Assembly (NCBI RefSeq): GCF_004214935.1
Contig: NZ_SFCC01000009.1
Location: forward strand, 248,001-312,000
Source: Amycolatopsis suaedae
GTDB lineage: Bacteria; Actinomycetota; Actinomycetes; Mycobacteriales; Pseudonocardiaceae
Length of the DNA: 64,000 bases
Reading direction: 5' to 3'
Shown: piece after piece, positions 15,414 to 23,470 of the stretch
Numbering within the stretch: the first letter of the stretch is position 1
How the letters are laid out: each line of letters starts with the position of its first letter
Program-made: the position numbers and the translations under genes
The notes under the pieces: model-generated
Told to the model about the DNA's origin: nothing
Database searches by the model: none
Seen by the model: the letters and a program-made list of their open reading frames with translations, nothing else

Positions 15414-16175
15414 CTACTGGGCTGTCCAGCCACCGTCGACGGCGACGAGTGCGCCGGTGATGAACGCGGCGGCGTCGGAGACGAGGAACGCCACGGCCTC
15501 GGCCACCTCCTCGGGCCGGCCGATCCGGCCGATCGGATGCGCGTCGCCGAACGAGGCGAGCATCGCGCGCCCGTCCTCCACGACGCCCTCCATGATGTCG
15601 GTGTCGACGACCCCGGGGAGCACGGCGTTGGACCGGATGCGCTTCGGCCCGCCTTCGATGGCGAGCACGCGGGTGATCTGTGCCAGCGCGCCCTTCGAGG
15701 CCGCGTAGGCGGTCTGGGTGGCGAAGGCGACTACGGACGAGACCGACGCGATCGAGACGATCGCTCCGCCGTCACCGGCCTCCATCACGCGGAACGCCTC
15801 GCGCGCCTGCAGGAAGTTGCCGCGGGCGTTGACCCGCAGGATCGAGTCGAAGTCCTCGGCCGTGGTGTCGGTGATCGGCTTGTTCAGCGTGCGGCCCGCG
15901 TTGTTGACCAGGATGTCGAGCCTGCCGAACCGCTCGGCGGCCAGCCGCATGGTCATCCTGGCGTGGTCCTCGTCCGCGACGTCGCCGACCAGTGCGGCCA
16001 CGTTGTCCGGGTCGTCTGTGGCGAGTTGCTCGACGGCGTCGGACCGGTCGGTGACCAGCACCCGCGCGCCGCGTTCCCGCAGCAGGGTGGCGGTGGCCAG
16101 GCCGATGCCGCGGGCCGCGCCGGTGACGACGGCGACCCGGCCGGTGAGGTCCCAGGTGGAAGGAGGAGTGGTCAT
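15414..16175 (-). CDS. Short-chain dehydrogenase/reductase (SDR)
   Basis: A 253-residue classical SDR. The cofactor motif is TGAARGIG (about residue 18), then NNAG in ILVNNAGRTLN, the catalytic Ser in SIASVSS and YxxxK in TAYAASKGAL. The FabG-like C-terminus ends ITGALVAVDGGWTAQ. An NAD(P)H-dependent oxidation or reduction of an alcohol/ketone is expected; the substrate is unknown. It lies 3 bp downstream of another SDR gene, forming a two-gene unit that diverges from the XRE-family regulator. Confidence 0.93.
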   Translation of the reverse strand: MTTPPSTWDLTGRVAVVTGAARGIGLATATLLRERGARVLVTDRSDAVEQLATDDPDNVAALVGDVADEDHARMTMRLAAERFGRLDILVNNAGRTLNKPITDTTAEDFDSILRVNARGNFLQAREAFRVMEAGDGGAIVSIASVSSVVAFATQTAYAASKGALAQITRVLAIEGGPKRIRSNAVLPGVVDTDIMEGVVEDGRAMLASFGDAHPIGRIGRPEEVAEAVAFLVSDAAAFITGALVAVDGGWTAQ

Positions 16176-16178
16176 GAG

Positions 16179-16925
16179 TCAGCGCTGCCGGGCCGGGCGC
16201 ACGACGATCTCGTTCACGTCGACGTCGGCCGGTTGCTCCAGGGCGTAGGCCACGGCCCTGGCGATGGCGTCGGGCTCGATGGCGTGTGCCCGGTAGGTGC
16301 GCATGGCCTCGGCCGCGCCGGACTCGGTGATGGAGTCGGCGAGTTCGGAGGTGACCACGCCGGGGGAGATGGTCGTGACGCGGATCGACGGGTCGGACTC
16401 CTGGCGCAGCCCCTCGGTGATGGCCCAGGCCGCGTACTTCGTGCCGGAGTACACGGCGCTGGTCGGCACGACCTGGTGAGCGCCGATGCTCGCGATCGTC
16501 ACGAAGTGGCCCGCGCCCTGGTCGGCGAAGCACGGCAGGGTGGCGGCGATCCCGTGCAGCAGGCCCCGGACGTTCACGTCGATCATCCGGTTCCACTCGC
16601 CGACCAGCAGGCTGTCCAAACGCGACAGTGGCATGACACCGGCGTTGGCGACGAACGCGTCGACCCGCCCGAAACGATCACGGGCGAGCCGGACGAAGGC
16701 CTCGACGTCGTCCTGGTCGGTGACGTCGAGGCGGACCGGGTGGACACCGCCGCCGGCACGCTCGGCCAGCGCGTGCAGCCGATCGGTCCGGCGCGCACCG
16801 GCGACCACCCGGTGGCCTTCGGCCGCCAGCCGGGTGGCGACGGCCTCGCCGATCCCGCTGCTGGCGCCGGTGACGAGCACGACCTTGCTGCCGGTCTGCT
16901 CACGTAGTTCTGGGTTGACGGACAT
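16179..16925 (-). CDS. Short-chain dehydrogenase/reductase (SDR), YdfG-like
   Basis: A 248-residue SDR: VTGASSGIG cofactor motif (about residue 19), ARRTDRLHALAE (NADPH-preferring Arg-Arg), ANAGVMPLS, then SAVYSGTKYA with catalytic Tyr and Lys. SPGVVTSEL follows. It resembles the broad-specificity YdfG/clavaldehyde-dehydrogenase-like group. ATG 16925 gives MSVNPELREQTG. It is the first gene of the two-SDR unit, and its promoter region contains the 9-bp inverted repeat at 16971-16997. Confidence 0.92.
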   Translation of the reverse strand: MSVNPELREQTGSKVVLVTGASSGIGEAVATRLAAEGHRVVAGARRTDRLHALAERAGGGVHPVRLDVTDQDDVEAFVRLARDRFGRVDAFVANAGVMPLSRLDSLLVGEWNRMIDVNVRGLLHGIAATLPCFADQGAGHFVTIASIGAHQVVPTSAVYSGTKYAAWAITEGLRQESDPSIRVTTISPGVVTSELADSITESGAAEAMRTYRAHAIEPDAIARAVAYALEQPADVDVNEIVVRPARQR

Positions 16926-16970
16926 GTCCACAACGGTGACCGGCCGTGCCGGGCCGCGGCAGGGCACGTT

Positions 16971-16997
16971 CTTCCTGGGAGTGCCGCACCCAGGAAG
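16971..16997. promoter_or_regulatory. 9-bp perfect inverted repeat between SDR unit and XRE regulator
   Basis: CTTCCTGGG (16971-16979) and CCCAGGAAG (16989-16997) are perfect complements separated by 9 bp. They lie midway between the divergent SDR (start 16925) and XRE regulator (start 17028). It is a likely operator for that regulator. TACCAT (17015-17020) lies 7 nt before the regulator GTG, suggesting a leaderless transcript starting just beyond this site. Confidence 0.6.
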
Positions 16998-17027
16998 CCG
17001 TCCGCCGCGCGGCCTACCATCCCCGGT

Positions 17028-17864
17028 GTGACACGGTCCGAGCTCGGCGCGTACCTGAAGGCCCGGCGGGCGCAGGTCAGCCCCGAACAGCTGCGGCTGC
17101 CCAGCACCGGCCACCGGCGGGTGCCGGGGCTGCGGCGCGAGGAGGTCGCCGCGCTGACCGGCGTCAGCGTCGACTACTACGTCCGGCTCGAGCAGGGCCG
17201 GGAACGAACGCCGTCGGCGCAGGTGGTGGAGGCCCTGGCCAGCGCGCTTCTGCTGGACGACGACGGCCGCCTGCACCTGTTCCGCCTGGCCGGGCTCAGC
17301 CCGCGCGCCCGGCAGTCCGCCGTGAGCGATCGTGTCGATCCCGCCCTGCTGACGCTCATGGCGGCCTGGCCGGACAACCCGGCCGTCGTCTACAACCGCG
17401 CCTACGACGTGCTGGCGTCCAATCCCATCGCGGACGCGCTGTTCCACGACTGGGCACACTCGCGCAACTTCATGCACGTCGTGTTCACCGACCCGGCCGC
17501 CCGCACGTTCTACCGGGACTGGCCCGAAGTGGCCCGCAACTCGGTCGCGGGCTTCCGCCTCGGTCACGGCACGGCCCCCGACGATCCCCGGATCCAGCAG
17601 GTGCTCAGGGAACTGCTCGACGAGAGCCCGGAGTTCGCCCGCCTGTGGGCCGGCCACGACGCCAGGGGCAAGGCGCTGGCGCACAAACGGTTCGACCACC
17701 GCGACGTCGGGCCGCTGACGCTGACCATGCAGACGTTCGACGTCCGGTCCAGCCCGGGGCAGGAACTCGTCGTGTACCACGCCGAGCCCGCCTCGGCGAG
17801 CAGCGAGGCCCTGACCCTTCTCGGCACGCTCGCCGCCACCGCACGCCAACGCGGCGGCCGGTGA
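17028..17864 (+). CDS. XRE-family HTH regulator with MmyB-like ligand-binding domain
   Basis: A 278-residue protein. The N-terminal Cro/cI-type HTH (LGAYLKARRAQVSPEQLRLP, then RREEVAALTGVSVDYYVRLEQG) is the actinobacterial MmyB layout. Residues about 105-270 form the MmyB-like domain with its conserved blocks AWPDNPAVVYNRAYDVLASN, MHVVFTDPAARTFYRDWPE and LTMQTFDVRSSPGQELVVYHAEP, which may bind a lipid-like ligand. GTG 17028 follows TACCAT by 7 nt, consistent with leaderless expression. Regulators of this type usually sit divergent to an SDR that they repress, exactly the layout here. Confidence 0.92.
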   Translation: MTRSELGAYLKARRAQVSPEQLRLPSTGHRRVPGLRREEVAALTGVSVDYYVRLEQGRERTPSAQVVEALASALLLDDDGRLHLFRLAGLSPRARQSAVSDRVDPALLTLMAAWPDNPAVVYNRAYDVLASNPIADALFHDWAHSRNFMHVVFTDPAARTFYRDWPEVARNSVAGFRLGHGTAPDDPRIQQVLRELLDESPEFARLWAGHDARGKALAHKRFDHRDVGPLTLTMQTFDVRSSPGQELVVYHAEPASASSEALTLLGTLAATARQRGGR

Positions 17865-17876
17865 CCGGACGGCCGC
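17854..17876 (+). terminator. Hairpin at the stop codon of the XRE regulator
   Basis: GCGGCCG (17854-17860) pairs with CGGCCGC (17870-17876); the 9-nt loop contains the stop codon. A likely terminator separating the regulator from the DUF6153 gene. Confidence 0.45.
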
Positions 17877-17894
17877 GGTTACCATCGTGACCTG

Positions 17895-18299
17895 ATGAGG
17901 CACGACGCGGCAGACCGGCGCACGTTGCGCTACCTGCTGCTGCTCTGCGCCCTGGTGCTGGGTGTCATCGGCATGCACCACGTCGCCGGAACCGGCGGGG
18001 AGCACGGCGCCTCCGCCGGGCACGCCGTCGTGACGGACCTGCCGATGCCCGGCCACGACCCGGGTCAGAACGATCCCGGGGCGCCGGCCGGCTCGGAGCA
18101 CGACGCGCTGCACCTGTGCCTGGCCGTGCTGGGTCTGCTCGGCACCGCGCTGCTCGTCCTGGCGTTGCTGCGTGGCGAGCGTGCTCCGGTGGTCACGCTG
18201 CCTCGCCCGCCCGGCCGGTTCCGCGGCCCTCCCGGTGGCCGGCCGCCGGACAGACGCGGCCGGATCGTACTCACCTCGCTGTGCGTGTCGCGGACGTGA
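17895..18299 (+). CDS. DUF6153-like small membrane protein
   Basis: A 134-residue protein with two membrane segments, LLLLCALVLGVIGMHHVAG near the N-terminus and LCLAVLGLLGTALLVLALLRG in the middle. A short His-containing outer loop (GTGGEHGASAGHAVV...) joins them, and the tail is Arg/Pro-rich. This matches the actinobacterial DUF6153 family, usually beside DUF305 genes as here. TACCAT at 17880-17885 is a possible -10 for a near-leaderless transcript. The His-rich loop and the neighbouring CsoR-like sites suggest a role in copper handling, an inference from context only. Confidence 0.78.
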   Translation: MRHDAADRRTLRYLLLLCALVLGVIGMHHVAGTGGEHGASAGHAVVTDLPMPGHDPGQNDPGAPAGSEHDALHLCLAVLGLLGTALLVLALLRGERAPVVTLPRPPGRFRGPPGGRPPDRRGRIVLTSLCVSRT

Positions 18300-18349
18300 C
18301 AGACCTCGCTGTCACCGTCCAATCCCGACACGACCAGTGAGGTTTGCCA

Positions 18350-18901
18350 ATGCGAAACATTCGACCGAGGTTCGTCGCGACCGTGCTCGCCGTTCTGGCG
18401 CTCGTGGCCGCCTGCTCCGGTGCGCCGGAACAGCAGGCGGCCGGCCACAACGAGCAGGACGTCCGGTTCGCGCAGGAAATGATCCCGCACCACAGCCAGG
18501 CCGTCGACATGGCGAAGCTGGTGCCCACCCGTGCCGCCGACCCGGCGGTGAAGGCGCTCGCGACCCGTATCGAGCAGGCGCAGGCGCCGGAGATCGAGCA
18601 GCTGCGCGGCTGGCTGTCCCGGTGGGGCGCGCCGGCCGAGGCGCCCGGCCACGGCGGGCACCACGCCATGGCCGGGATGATGACCGGCGAGGACATGCGT
18701 GCGCTGGAGCAGGCACGCGGCACCGAGTTCGACCGCCTCTGGCTGACGATGATGATCAAGCACCACGAGGGTGCGGTCGAGATGGCAAGGGCCGAGGTCG
18801 CCGGCGGAAGTGATCCCGAGGCCAAGGCCCTCGCGCAGCGCATCATCGAGACCCAGCAGGCAGAGATCGACGAGATGCGGGCGAAGCTCCCGCAGGGCTG
18901 A
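18350..18901 (+). CDS. DUF305 lipoprotein
   Basis: A 183-residue lipoprotein. A signal peptide ends in the lipobox LVAACSG (lipidated Cys at about residue 23). The mature part is a helical DUF305 (ferritin-like) domain with the family blocks RFAQEMIPHHSQAVDMA and RLWLTMMIKHHEGAVEMA. These are two His-His/Met-rich helices thought to bind metal, joined by HGGHHAMAGMM. It is probably anchored outside the membrane and involved in copper or silver binding, as the context also suggests. It lies 50 bp after the DUF6153 gene. It is followed by a 15-bp-stem terminator. Confidence 0.92.
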   Translation: MRNIRPRFVATVLAVLALVAACSGAPEQQAAGHNEQDVRFAQEMIPHHSQAVDMAKLVPTRAADPAVKALATRIEQAQAPEIEQLRGWLSRWGAPAEAPGHGGHHAMAGMMTGEDMRALEQARGTEFDRLWLTMMIKHHEGAVEMARAEVAGGSDPEAKALAQRIIETQQAEIDEMRAKLPQG

Positions 18902-18907
18902 GCCGTT

Positions 18908-18944
18908 CCCGGTGTCCGGGAACACAGCGTTCCCGGACACCGGG
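18908..18944 (+). terminator. 15-bp perfect-stem terminator
   Basis: Positions 18908-18922 and 18930-18944 are exact reverse complements (CCCGGTGTCCGGGAA and TTCCCGGACACCGGG) around a 7-nt loop, starting 6 nt after the DUF305 stop codon. This is the strongest terminator-like structure in this part of the window. Confidence 0.8.
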
Positions 18945-18948
18945 TCCG

Positions 18949-18966
18949 TATACCCCCCTGGCGTAT
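18949..18966 (+). promoter_or_regulatory. CsoR-like operator 1
   Basis: TATACCCCCCTGGCGTAT has the TATACCCC...GGGGTAT-type layout of actinobacterial copper-sensor CsoR boxes. It lies upstream of the -10-like TACATT (about 18982-18987) of the DUF4396 gene. No csoR gene is in the window. Confidence 0.6.
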
Positions 18967-18996
18967 CCACCGGTTCGGTGCTACATTCGCCGGGCA

Positions 18997-19013
18997 ATAC
19001 CCCCCACCCGTAT
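18997..19013 (+). promoter_or_regulatory. CsoR-like operator 2
   Basis: ATACCCCCCACCCGTAT, 48 bp after the first box and 14 bp before the DUF4396 start, repeats the ATACCCC...GTAT pattern. Paired boxes around the transcription start suggest metal-inducible expression. Confidence 0.5.
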
Positions 19014-19026
19014 TTGACCGGGAAGG

Positions 19027-19521
19027 ATGAAGGTCGTGTCCGAACACGAACACCACCACGAACACCACGGCCACGCCGCGGGCGGCGCGAGCTGGCGGAC
19101 CGCCGCGTCGGCCACGCTGCACTGCCTCACCGGCTGCGCCATCGGCGAGGTGCTCGGCATGGTCATCGGAACGGCGCTGGGCTGGGGCACCGTGCCCACC
19201 ATCGTGCTCGCCGTGGCGCTGGCCTTCGTCTTCGGCTACGCCCTGACCATGCGCGGCGTGCTGCGGGCCGGTGTGGGCTTCCGTCAGGCACTGAAGATCG
19301 CGCTGGCCGCCGACACGGTGTCGATCGCCGTCATGGAGATCGTCGACAACGGAGTCATGGTCGTCGTGCCGGGCGCCATGGACGCCGGCCTGGCGAGCTG
19401 GCTGTTCTGGGCCGCGCTGGCGTTCGCTCTCGCCGTAGCCTTCGTGCTCACCGTGCCGGTGAACAAGTGGCTGATCGGGCGCGGCGCCGGACATGCCGTG
19501 GTGCACGCCTACCACCGGTGA
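19027..19521 (+). CDS. DUF4396 membrane protein with His-rich N-terminus
   Basis: A 164-residue membrane protein. The N-terminal tail MKVVSEHEHHHEHHGHAAGG carries eight histidines and is a likely metal-binding tail. About four membrane segments follow: TLHCLTGCAIGEVLGMVIG, IVLAVALAFVFGYALTM, the middle IALAADTVSIAVMEIVDN and WLFWAALAFALAVAFVLTVP. This fits the DUF4396 family, often found next to copper genes. ATG 19027 follows a GGAAGG-like SD. With the DUF305 and DUF6153 genes and two CsoR-like boxes it probably forms a copper-responsive locus; direct function is unknown. Confidence 0.85.
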   Translation: MKVVSEHEHHHEHHGHAAGGASWRTAASATLHCLTGCAIGEVLGMVIGTALGWGTVPTIVLAVALAFVFGYALTMRGVLRAGVGFRQALKIALAADTVSIAVMEIVDNGVMVVVPGAMDAGLASWLFWAALAFALAVAFVLTVPVNKWLIGRGAGHAVVHAYHR

Positions 19522-19538
19522 GGTGACAGGGTGGGGCC

Positions 19539-20993
19539 ATGGAGCTGATGATCGGCATCGACGTCGGGACCACCGCGGTCAAAGTGGTCGTGTTCACCAC
19601 CGGCGGCGAACCGGTCGCGGCCCACACCGTGCCCTACCCGATCCACCGGCCCCGTCCCGGCTGGGCCGAGCAGGACCCACTGGACTGGTGGCGTGGCTGC
19701 ACCGAGGGGCTGCGGGCGGTGTCCGCGGCGACGCACGGAGGCACCGTCGTCGCCGCGGGCATCGTCAGCCAGGTCAATACCCACCTGCTGGTCGATGCCG
19801 GGCTGCGCCCGCTGACCCCCGCCGTGCTGTGGCAGGACCAGCGCTGCGCCGGTGAGGCGAGCGAACTCGACGCCCGGTTCAGCGACGAGGACAAGACCCG
19901 GATCTGGGGCGGACCGGTGGCGCTGGACGCGTCGTTCGTCGGCGCCAGGGCTGCCTGGTTCGCCCGCCACACCCCGCGCGAATGGGCGGCCGCCAGGTGG
20001 ATCCTCGGTCCGAAGGACTTCATCGGCGCCAAGCTGACCGGGCGGGTGGCCACCGACGCCCTGTCGGGCGTGCGGATCGCCGGTGGCGACGGGTACCTGC
20101 CCGAGGCCGTCGCGGTCGTCGACGGGCTGGCGCAGCGGCTGCCCGAGATCCTGCCGCCGGACAGCTCGCTCGGCCTGGCCGCCGAGACCGGGACCGGCCT
20201 GGCGGTCGGCACCATGGACGCTTTCGGCGCGGTCTTCGGCACCCGCACCACCGAACCCCGCCGCGGCATGGTGTCCTGCGGGACGTCGCTGGTGGTGGCG
20301 GGCGCGTCGGACCGCTCGGTGCCGGTGGCCGGGGTCGTGCGTTTCCCGCCGCGCGGCGACGTGGTGGTGCACGCCGGCCCGACCCAGGCCGCCGGTGACG
20401 CCGTGCGCTGGTGGAGCCGGGTCCGCGGCGGGACCGTCGAGGACGTCCTCGCCTCGGCGGCCCGCGGCTCGTCCGGTGTGCTGTTCACGCCGTACCTGAT
20501 GGGGGAGCGGGCGCCGTTGTGGGACGCCGACCTGCGTGCCGCCTTCCTCGGCCTGGGCTCCGGGCACACCGCCGACGACCTGTCCCGTGCCGTGCTCGAC
20601 GGTGTGGCGATGTCGGCCCGGCATGTCCTCGAGGTCGTCGAGGCGGCGGGTGGTGGTCCGCTGTCGACCCTGGTGTTCGCGGGCGGCGGTGCCCGCAGCG
20701 AACTGTGGGCGCGCATCCACGCCGACGTCCTCGGCCGCCCGATCGAGCGATCTCCGGTACCCGACAGCGGCGCGCTCGGCGCGGCCCTGCTCGGCGCCGT
20801 CGCCGCCGGGCTGTTCCCCGACGCCGAGACCGCGGCGGCGGTCGCGGTGCGCCCTGGGCAGCTCGTCGAACCCGCGGCCGGCGCGGTGGAGCGGCTGGAA
20901 CCGCTCTACCGCGCCTACCGGGGCGTGCACTCGGCACTGCGCGGCGTGCACGGGGAACTGGCCGCGTGGCGGTCGGCTCAGGCGGGGGCGTAG
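19539..20993 (+). CDS. FGGY-family carbohydrate kinase (xylulokinase-like)
   Basis: A 484-residue sugar kinase of the FGGY/ASKHA superfamily. The N-terminal phosphate-1 motif is GIDVGTTAVKVVVF (residues 5-18), and WAEQDPLDWW is typical of xylulokinases. GTMDAFGAVFG and SCGTSLVVAG form the ATP-binding region. FAGGGARSELWARIHADVLGRPI gives the C-terminal FGGY signature (V-x-G-G-x-x-S). It would phosphorylate a pentulose or related sugar with ATP. No sugar transporter or isomerase lies beside it, so the substrate is open. It starts 17 bp after the DUF4396 gene and overlaps the convergent reductase gene by 16 bp. Confidence 0.92.
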   Translation: MELMIGIDVGTTAVKVVVFTTGGEPVAAHTVPYPIHRPRPGWAEQDPLDWWRGCTEGLRAVSAATHGGTVVAAGIVSQVNTHLLVDAGLRPLTPAVLWQDQRCAGEASELDARFSDEDKTRIWGGPVALDASFVGARAAWFARHTPREWAAARWILGPKDFIGAKLTGRVATDALSGVRIAGGDGYLPEAVAVVDGLAQRLPEILPPDSSLGLAAETGTGLAVGTMDAFGAVFGTRTTEPRRGMVSCGTSLVVAGASDRSVPVAGVVRFPPRGDVVVHAGPTQAAGDAVRWWSRVRGGTVEDVLASAARGSSGVLFTPYLMGERAPLWDADLRAAFLGLGSGHTADDLSRAVLDGVAMSARHVLEVVEAAGGGPLSTLVFAGGGARSELWARIHADVLGRPIERSPVPDSGALGAALLGAVAAGLFPDAETAAAVAVRPGQLVEPAAGAVERLEPLYRAYRGVHSALRGVHGELAAWRSAQAGA

Positions 20994-21532
20994 GCCGTGT
21001 AGCTGATTCCGCAGCGGAACGACTTCGAGTCGAGCAGCCGCAGCCGGGGCACCGCGTAGCCGTCCGGGAACAGCCGCCGACCGCGGCCCTGCACCACCGG
21101 GTAGGCGAACAGCCGGTACTCGTCGACCAGCCCCGCCTCGATCAGGGTGTGGCACAGTGTAATGCTGCCGGTGACCACGATGTCCTTGCCCGGACGGGCT
21201 TTCAGCGCCCGGACCTCCTCAACCGGGTCGCCGGTCAGCACCGTCGAGTTCTGCCACTTCGGGTCGGTCATCGTCGAGGAGACGACGTACTTGTCGACCG
21301 CGTTGAGGTAGGCGGTGATCCCGGTGGTGTCGCCGGTCTGCTCGGGCCAGTAGCTACGCAGGTCCTCGAACGTCTGCCTGCCCACGAGGAAGCCGTCCGC
21401 CTCCCGGTCCTGGCGGTGCAGTTCCTCGAGCAGGTCCGACTGGTCGCCCTGGCCCTGTGGGTCGAACCAGTCGCCGAGCATCTCGATCGCGCCGTCGACG
21501 GTGATGTTCTGGGTGATGGCGAGTGTGCGCAT
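20978..21532 (-). CDS. Dihydrofolate reductase-like (RibD C-terminal domain) protein
   Basis: A 184-residue protein of the RibD C-terminal/DHFR-like family. Typical elements are MRTLAITQNITVDGAIE (first strand), DGFLVGRQTFEDLRSYWP (NADPH-region loop), KYVVSSTMTDP and IVVTGSITLCHTLIEAGLVDEYRLFAYPVVQGRGRRLF (the conserved G-S-x-x-L...GLVDE block). Solitary members are NADPH-dependent reductases of unknown substrate, common next to regulators in actinobacteria. It is minus-strand, with the TetR/MFS pair further upstream. Confidence 0.88.
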   Translation of the reverse strand: MRTLAITQNITVDGAIEMLGDWFDPQGQGDQSDLLEELHRQDREADGFLVGRQTFEDLRSYWPEQTGDTTGITAYLNAVDKYVVSSTMTDPKWQNSTVLTGDPVEEVRALKARPGKDIVVTGSITLCHTLIEAGLVDEYRLFAYPVVQGRGRRLFPDGYAVPRLRLLDSKSFRCGISYTAYAPA

Positions 21533-21607
21533 GGCGTCCTCCGCGTTGTCCGGTCGGTCCGTTCACCCATCTGACGGCGGCCGCGCGGGAAACTCATCGG
21601 TGCCGGG

Positions 21608-22216
21608 TCAGGCCTCCAGGCCGAGCGTGCGGGCGGCGTGCGCGAGCCACGCGTCCAGGAACCGGCGTTTGCCCACGTCGCCGGGTGTGCGTCCGATCAG
21701 GACGTCGAGAATGGGGAAGTAGGTCAGCGACGCGACGAGGACCGCCGCGGTCGCCTCCGGATCCTCGACGCGCGTGATCCCGCGGCCGGCGAGCGCGGTC
21801 ACCCAGTCGGCGCAGCGGCGGTAGACGGCGGCGACCACGGTGTCCCACATCGGCTCGAACAACTCGGGGAAGACGTCGAACTCCCGGATCATGATCCGGA
21901 TCAGGTTCCGCTCGCCGTCCATCGTGGCCCACACGACCTCGGCCATCAGCCGCAGCGCCTCGGCTGGTTCGGCGGGAAGCTCCGCCACGGCGTCGTCGCT
22001 GCGGCCCGCCACCGTGTCGAGATTGCGGCGGACCGCGTGTTCGAGCAGTGCCCGCTTCGACGGGAAGTGCTTGTAGAGGGCGCCGGAGCCGGGCGCCAGG
22101 CCGCACGCCACCTGGATGTCGGCCACCGAGGTGGCGGCGTACCCGCGCTCGGCGAACAGCCGCAGTGCCTCGTCCAGCACCCGCTGCCTGGTCACGCCTG
22201 GAGTCGTTCTGGCCAT
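21608..22216 (-). CDS. TetR/AcrR-family transcriptional regulator
   Basis: A 202-residue regulator with an N-terminal TetR HTH: VTRQRVLDEALRLFAERGYA, then TSVADIQVACGLAPGSGALYKHFPSKRALL. The C-terminal domain is helical and unassigned. It lies 47 bp downstream of the MFS gene on the same strand and may be cotranscribed, so it could sense a substrate of that pump. The MFS promoter itself, however, has a MerR-type layout. Confidence 0.93.
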   Translation of the reverse strand: MARTTPGVTRQRVLDEALRLFAERGYAATSVADIQVACGLAPGSGALYKHFPSKRALLEHAVRRNLDTVAGRSDDAVAELPAEPAEALRLMAEVVWATMDGERNLIRIMIREFDVFPELFEPMWDTVVAAVYRRCADWVTALAGRGITRVEDPEATAAVLVASLTYFPILDVLIGRTPGDVGKRRFLDAWLAHAARTLGLEA

Positions 22217-22263
22217 GGTGAAGAAGCGCTCGCTTTCCTCGGGGCACGGCCGACGTTACGCGG

Positions 22264-23463
22264 TCAGCGGCGGGCGCGGGCGCTCAGGTGGACGATCGCC
22301 AGCGTCGCCGCGACCGCGGCACCGAGGGCACCGGCGAACACGAACGTCGTACCGGGGCCGGAGGCGGCGACGATCGGCTGCGCGAGCAGCGGCGAGGCGA
22401 ACTGGCCGAGGAACAGCACCGAGGTGACCAGGCCGAGCGCCCGGGTCCGGGCGCCCGGATCGACCGAGGCGACCACCCAGCCGTTGAGCGTGGGGTTGCT
22501 CAGTCCGACGCCGATACCGGTGATCAGCATCCCGATGGTGGCCGTCCACAGGCTGCCGGCGGTGCCGATGAGCACGAGCCCTGCGGCGTAGGCCGCGAAC
22601 AGCACGATCGCCAGCGACCGGAAGTCCCACCGGGCCCGCAGGCGCCCGAAGTTCAGGCCGACGATCGTCATGACCAGATTGACCCCGGCGATCATCGCGC
22701 CCGTCACCACCGGGCTCGCGTCACCGACCTCGGCCAGCCAGAACGGCCCCTGGGTGGGGATCACGTAGAACGCCACGATGCTGAGCAGGGTCAGCCCGTA
22801 CAGCCCGAGCAGCCGGGGTGTCCACGGCGTACCGGTCGCGCTCTCGCCGTCGGGATCGGTCCGTGGCGCCGGCGCTTCCGGAACGAACCGCAGCACAAGC
22901 AGCAACACGGGGAGCGCCAGCAAGTACACGGCGAACGGTCCACGCCAGTCCAGTTCGGCCAGTGCGCCGCCGAGGAACATGGCGACCACGCCGCCGAACC
23001 CCATGGCCGCGCCCTGCAGGCCGAGCACCCTGCCGTGCTCGGCGGGCGGGTGGTGGTCGGCCAGCAGTGCCGTGGCCGTGGTCATGATCGCCGCGATGCC
23101 GACGCCGAGCAACGCGCGCCCGGCCAGCAGCGCGGGCAGTGAGTCGAGCAGCAGGCCGGAACCGCCGCCGACGACGTAGAACCCGAGCCCGGCCACGAGC
23201 ACGCGTACCCGGCCGACCCGCGTGCCCAGGTAACCCAGTAGTGGCGCCACCAGCATGATCGCCAGGCCGGGCAGGGTGAGGACAAGGCGGACCAGCACGT
23301 CGGCGTGTGGTTCGCCGGCGAAGTGCCGTTGCATGCCCGGCAACGCCGGGGTGATGGTGGCGCTGGCCATGATGGTCATCGTGCTGACGCCGAGCAGCGT
23401 CGCCAGCAGGGCGGTCGGCGTGCGTCGTACCCGCGCGGCGCGTACCTCGGTCGTCTTTGTCAT
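22264..23463 (-). CDS. MFS efflux transporter (12 TM)
   Basis: A 399-residue permease with 12 hydrophobic segments. The loop between segments 2 and 3 carries GYLGTRVGRVRVLVAG, matching the MFS motif A (G-x-x-x-D-R-x-G-R-R). The middle cytoplasmic loop PEAPAPRTDPDGESATGTPW separates the two halves. It resembles drug:H+ antiporters of the Bcr/CflA or YcaD type. The minus-strand promoter has a -35 TTGACC and -10 TAGCGT separated by 19 bp, the MerR-activator spacing, and the -10 is 7 nt from the ATG. The substrate is unknown. Confidence 0.92.
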   Translation of the reverse strand: MTKTTEVRAARVRRTPTALLATLLGVSTMTIMASATITPALPGMQRHFAGEPHADVLVRLVLTLPGLAIMLVAPLLGYLGTRVGRVRVLVAGLGFYVVGGGSGLLLDSLPALLAGRALLGVGIAAIMTTATALLADHHPPAEHGRVLGLQGAAMGFGGVVAMFLGGALAELDWRGPFAVYLLALPVLLLVLRFVPEAPAPRTDPDGESATGTPWTPRLLGLYGLTLLSIVAFYVIPTQGPFWLAEVGDASPVVTGAMIAGVNLVMTIVGLNFGRLRARWDFRSLAIVLFAAYAAGLVLIGTAGSLWTATIGMLITGIGVGLSNPTLNGWVVASVDPGARTRALGLVTSVLFLGQFASPLLAQPIVAASGPGTTFVFAGALGAAVAATLAIVHLSARARR

Positions 23464-23470
23464 GCATGTG

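Noticed and set aside
16926-18113. N-terminal extension of the SDR frame
   Set aside because: The extra residues are low-complexity and overlap the divergent XRE regulator; the SDR begins naturally at 16925.
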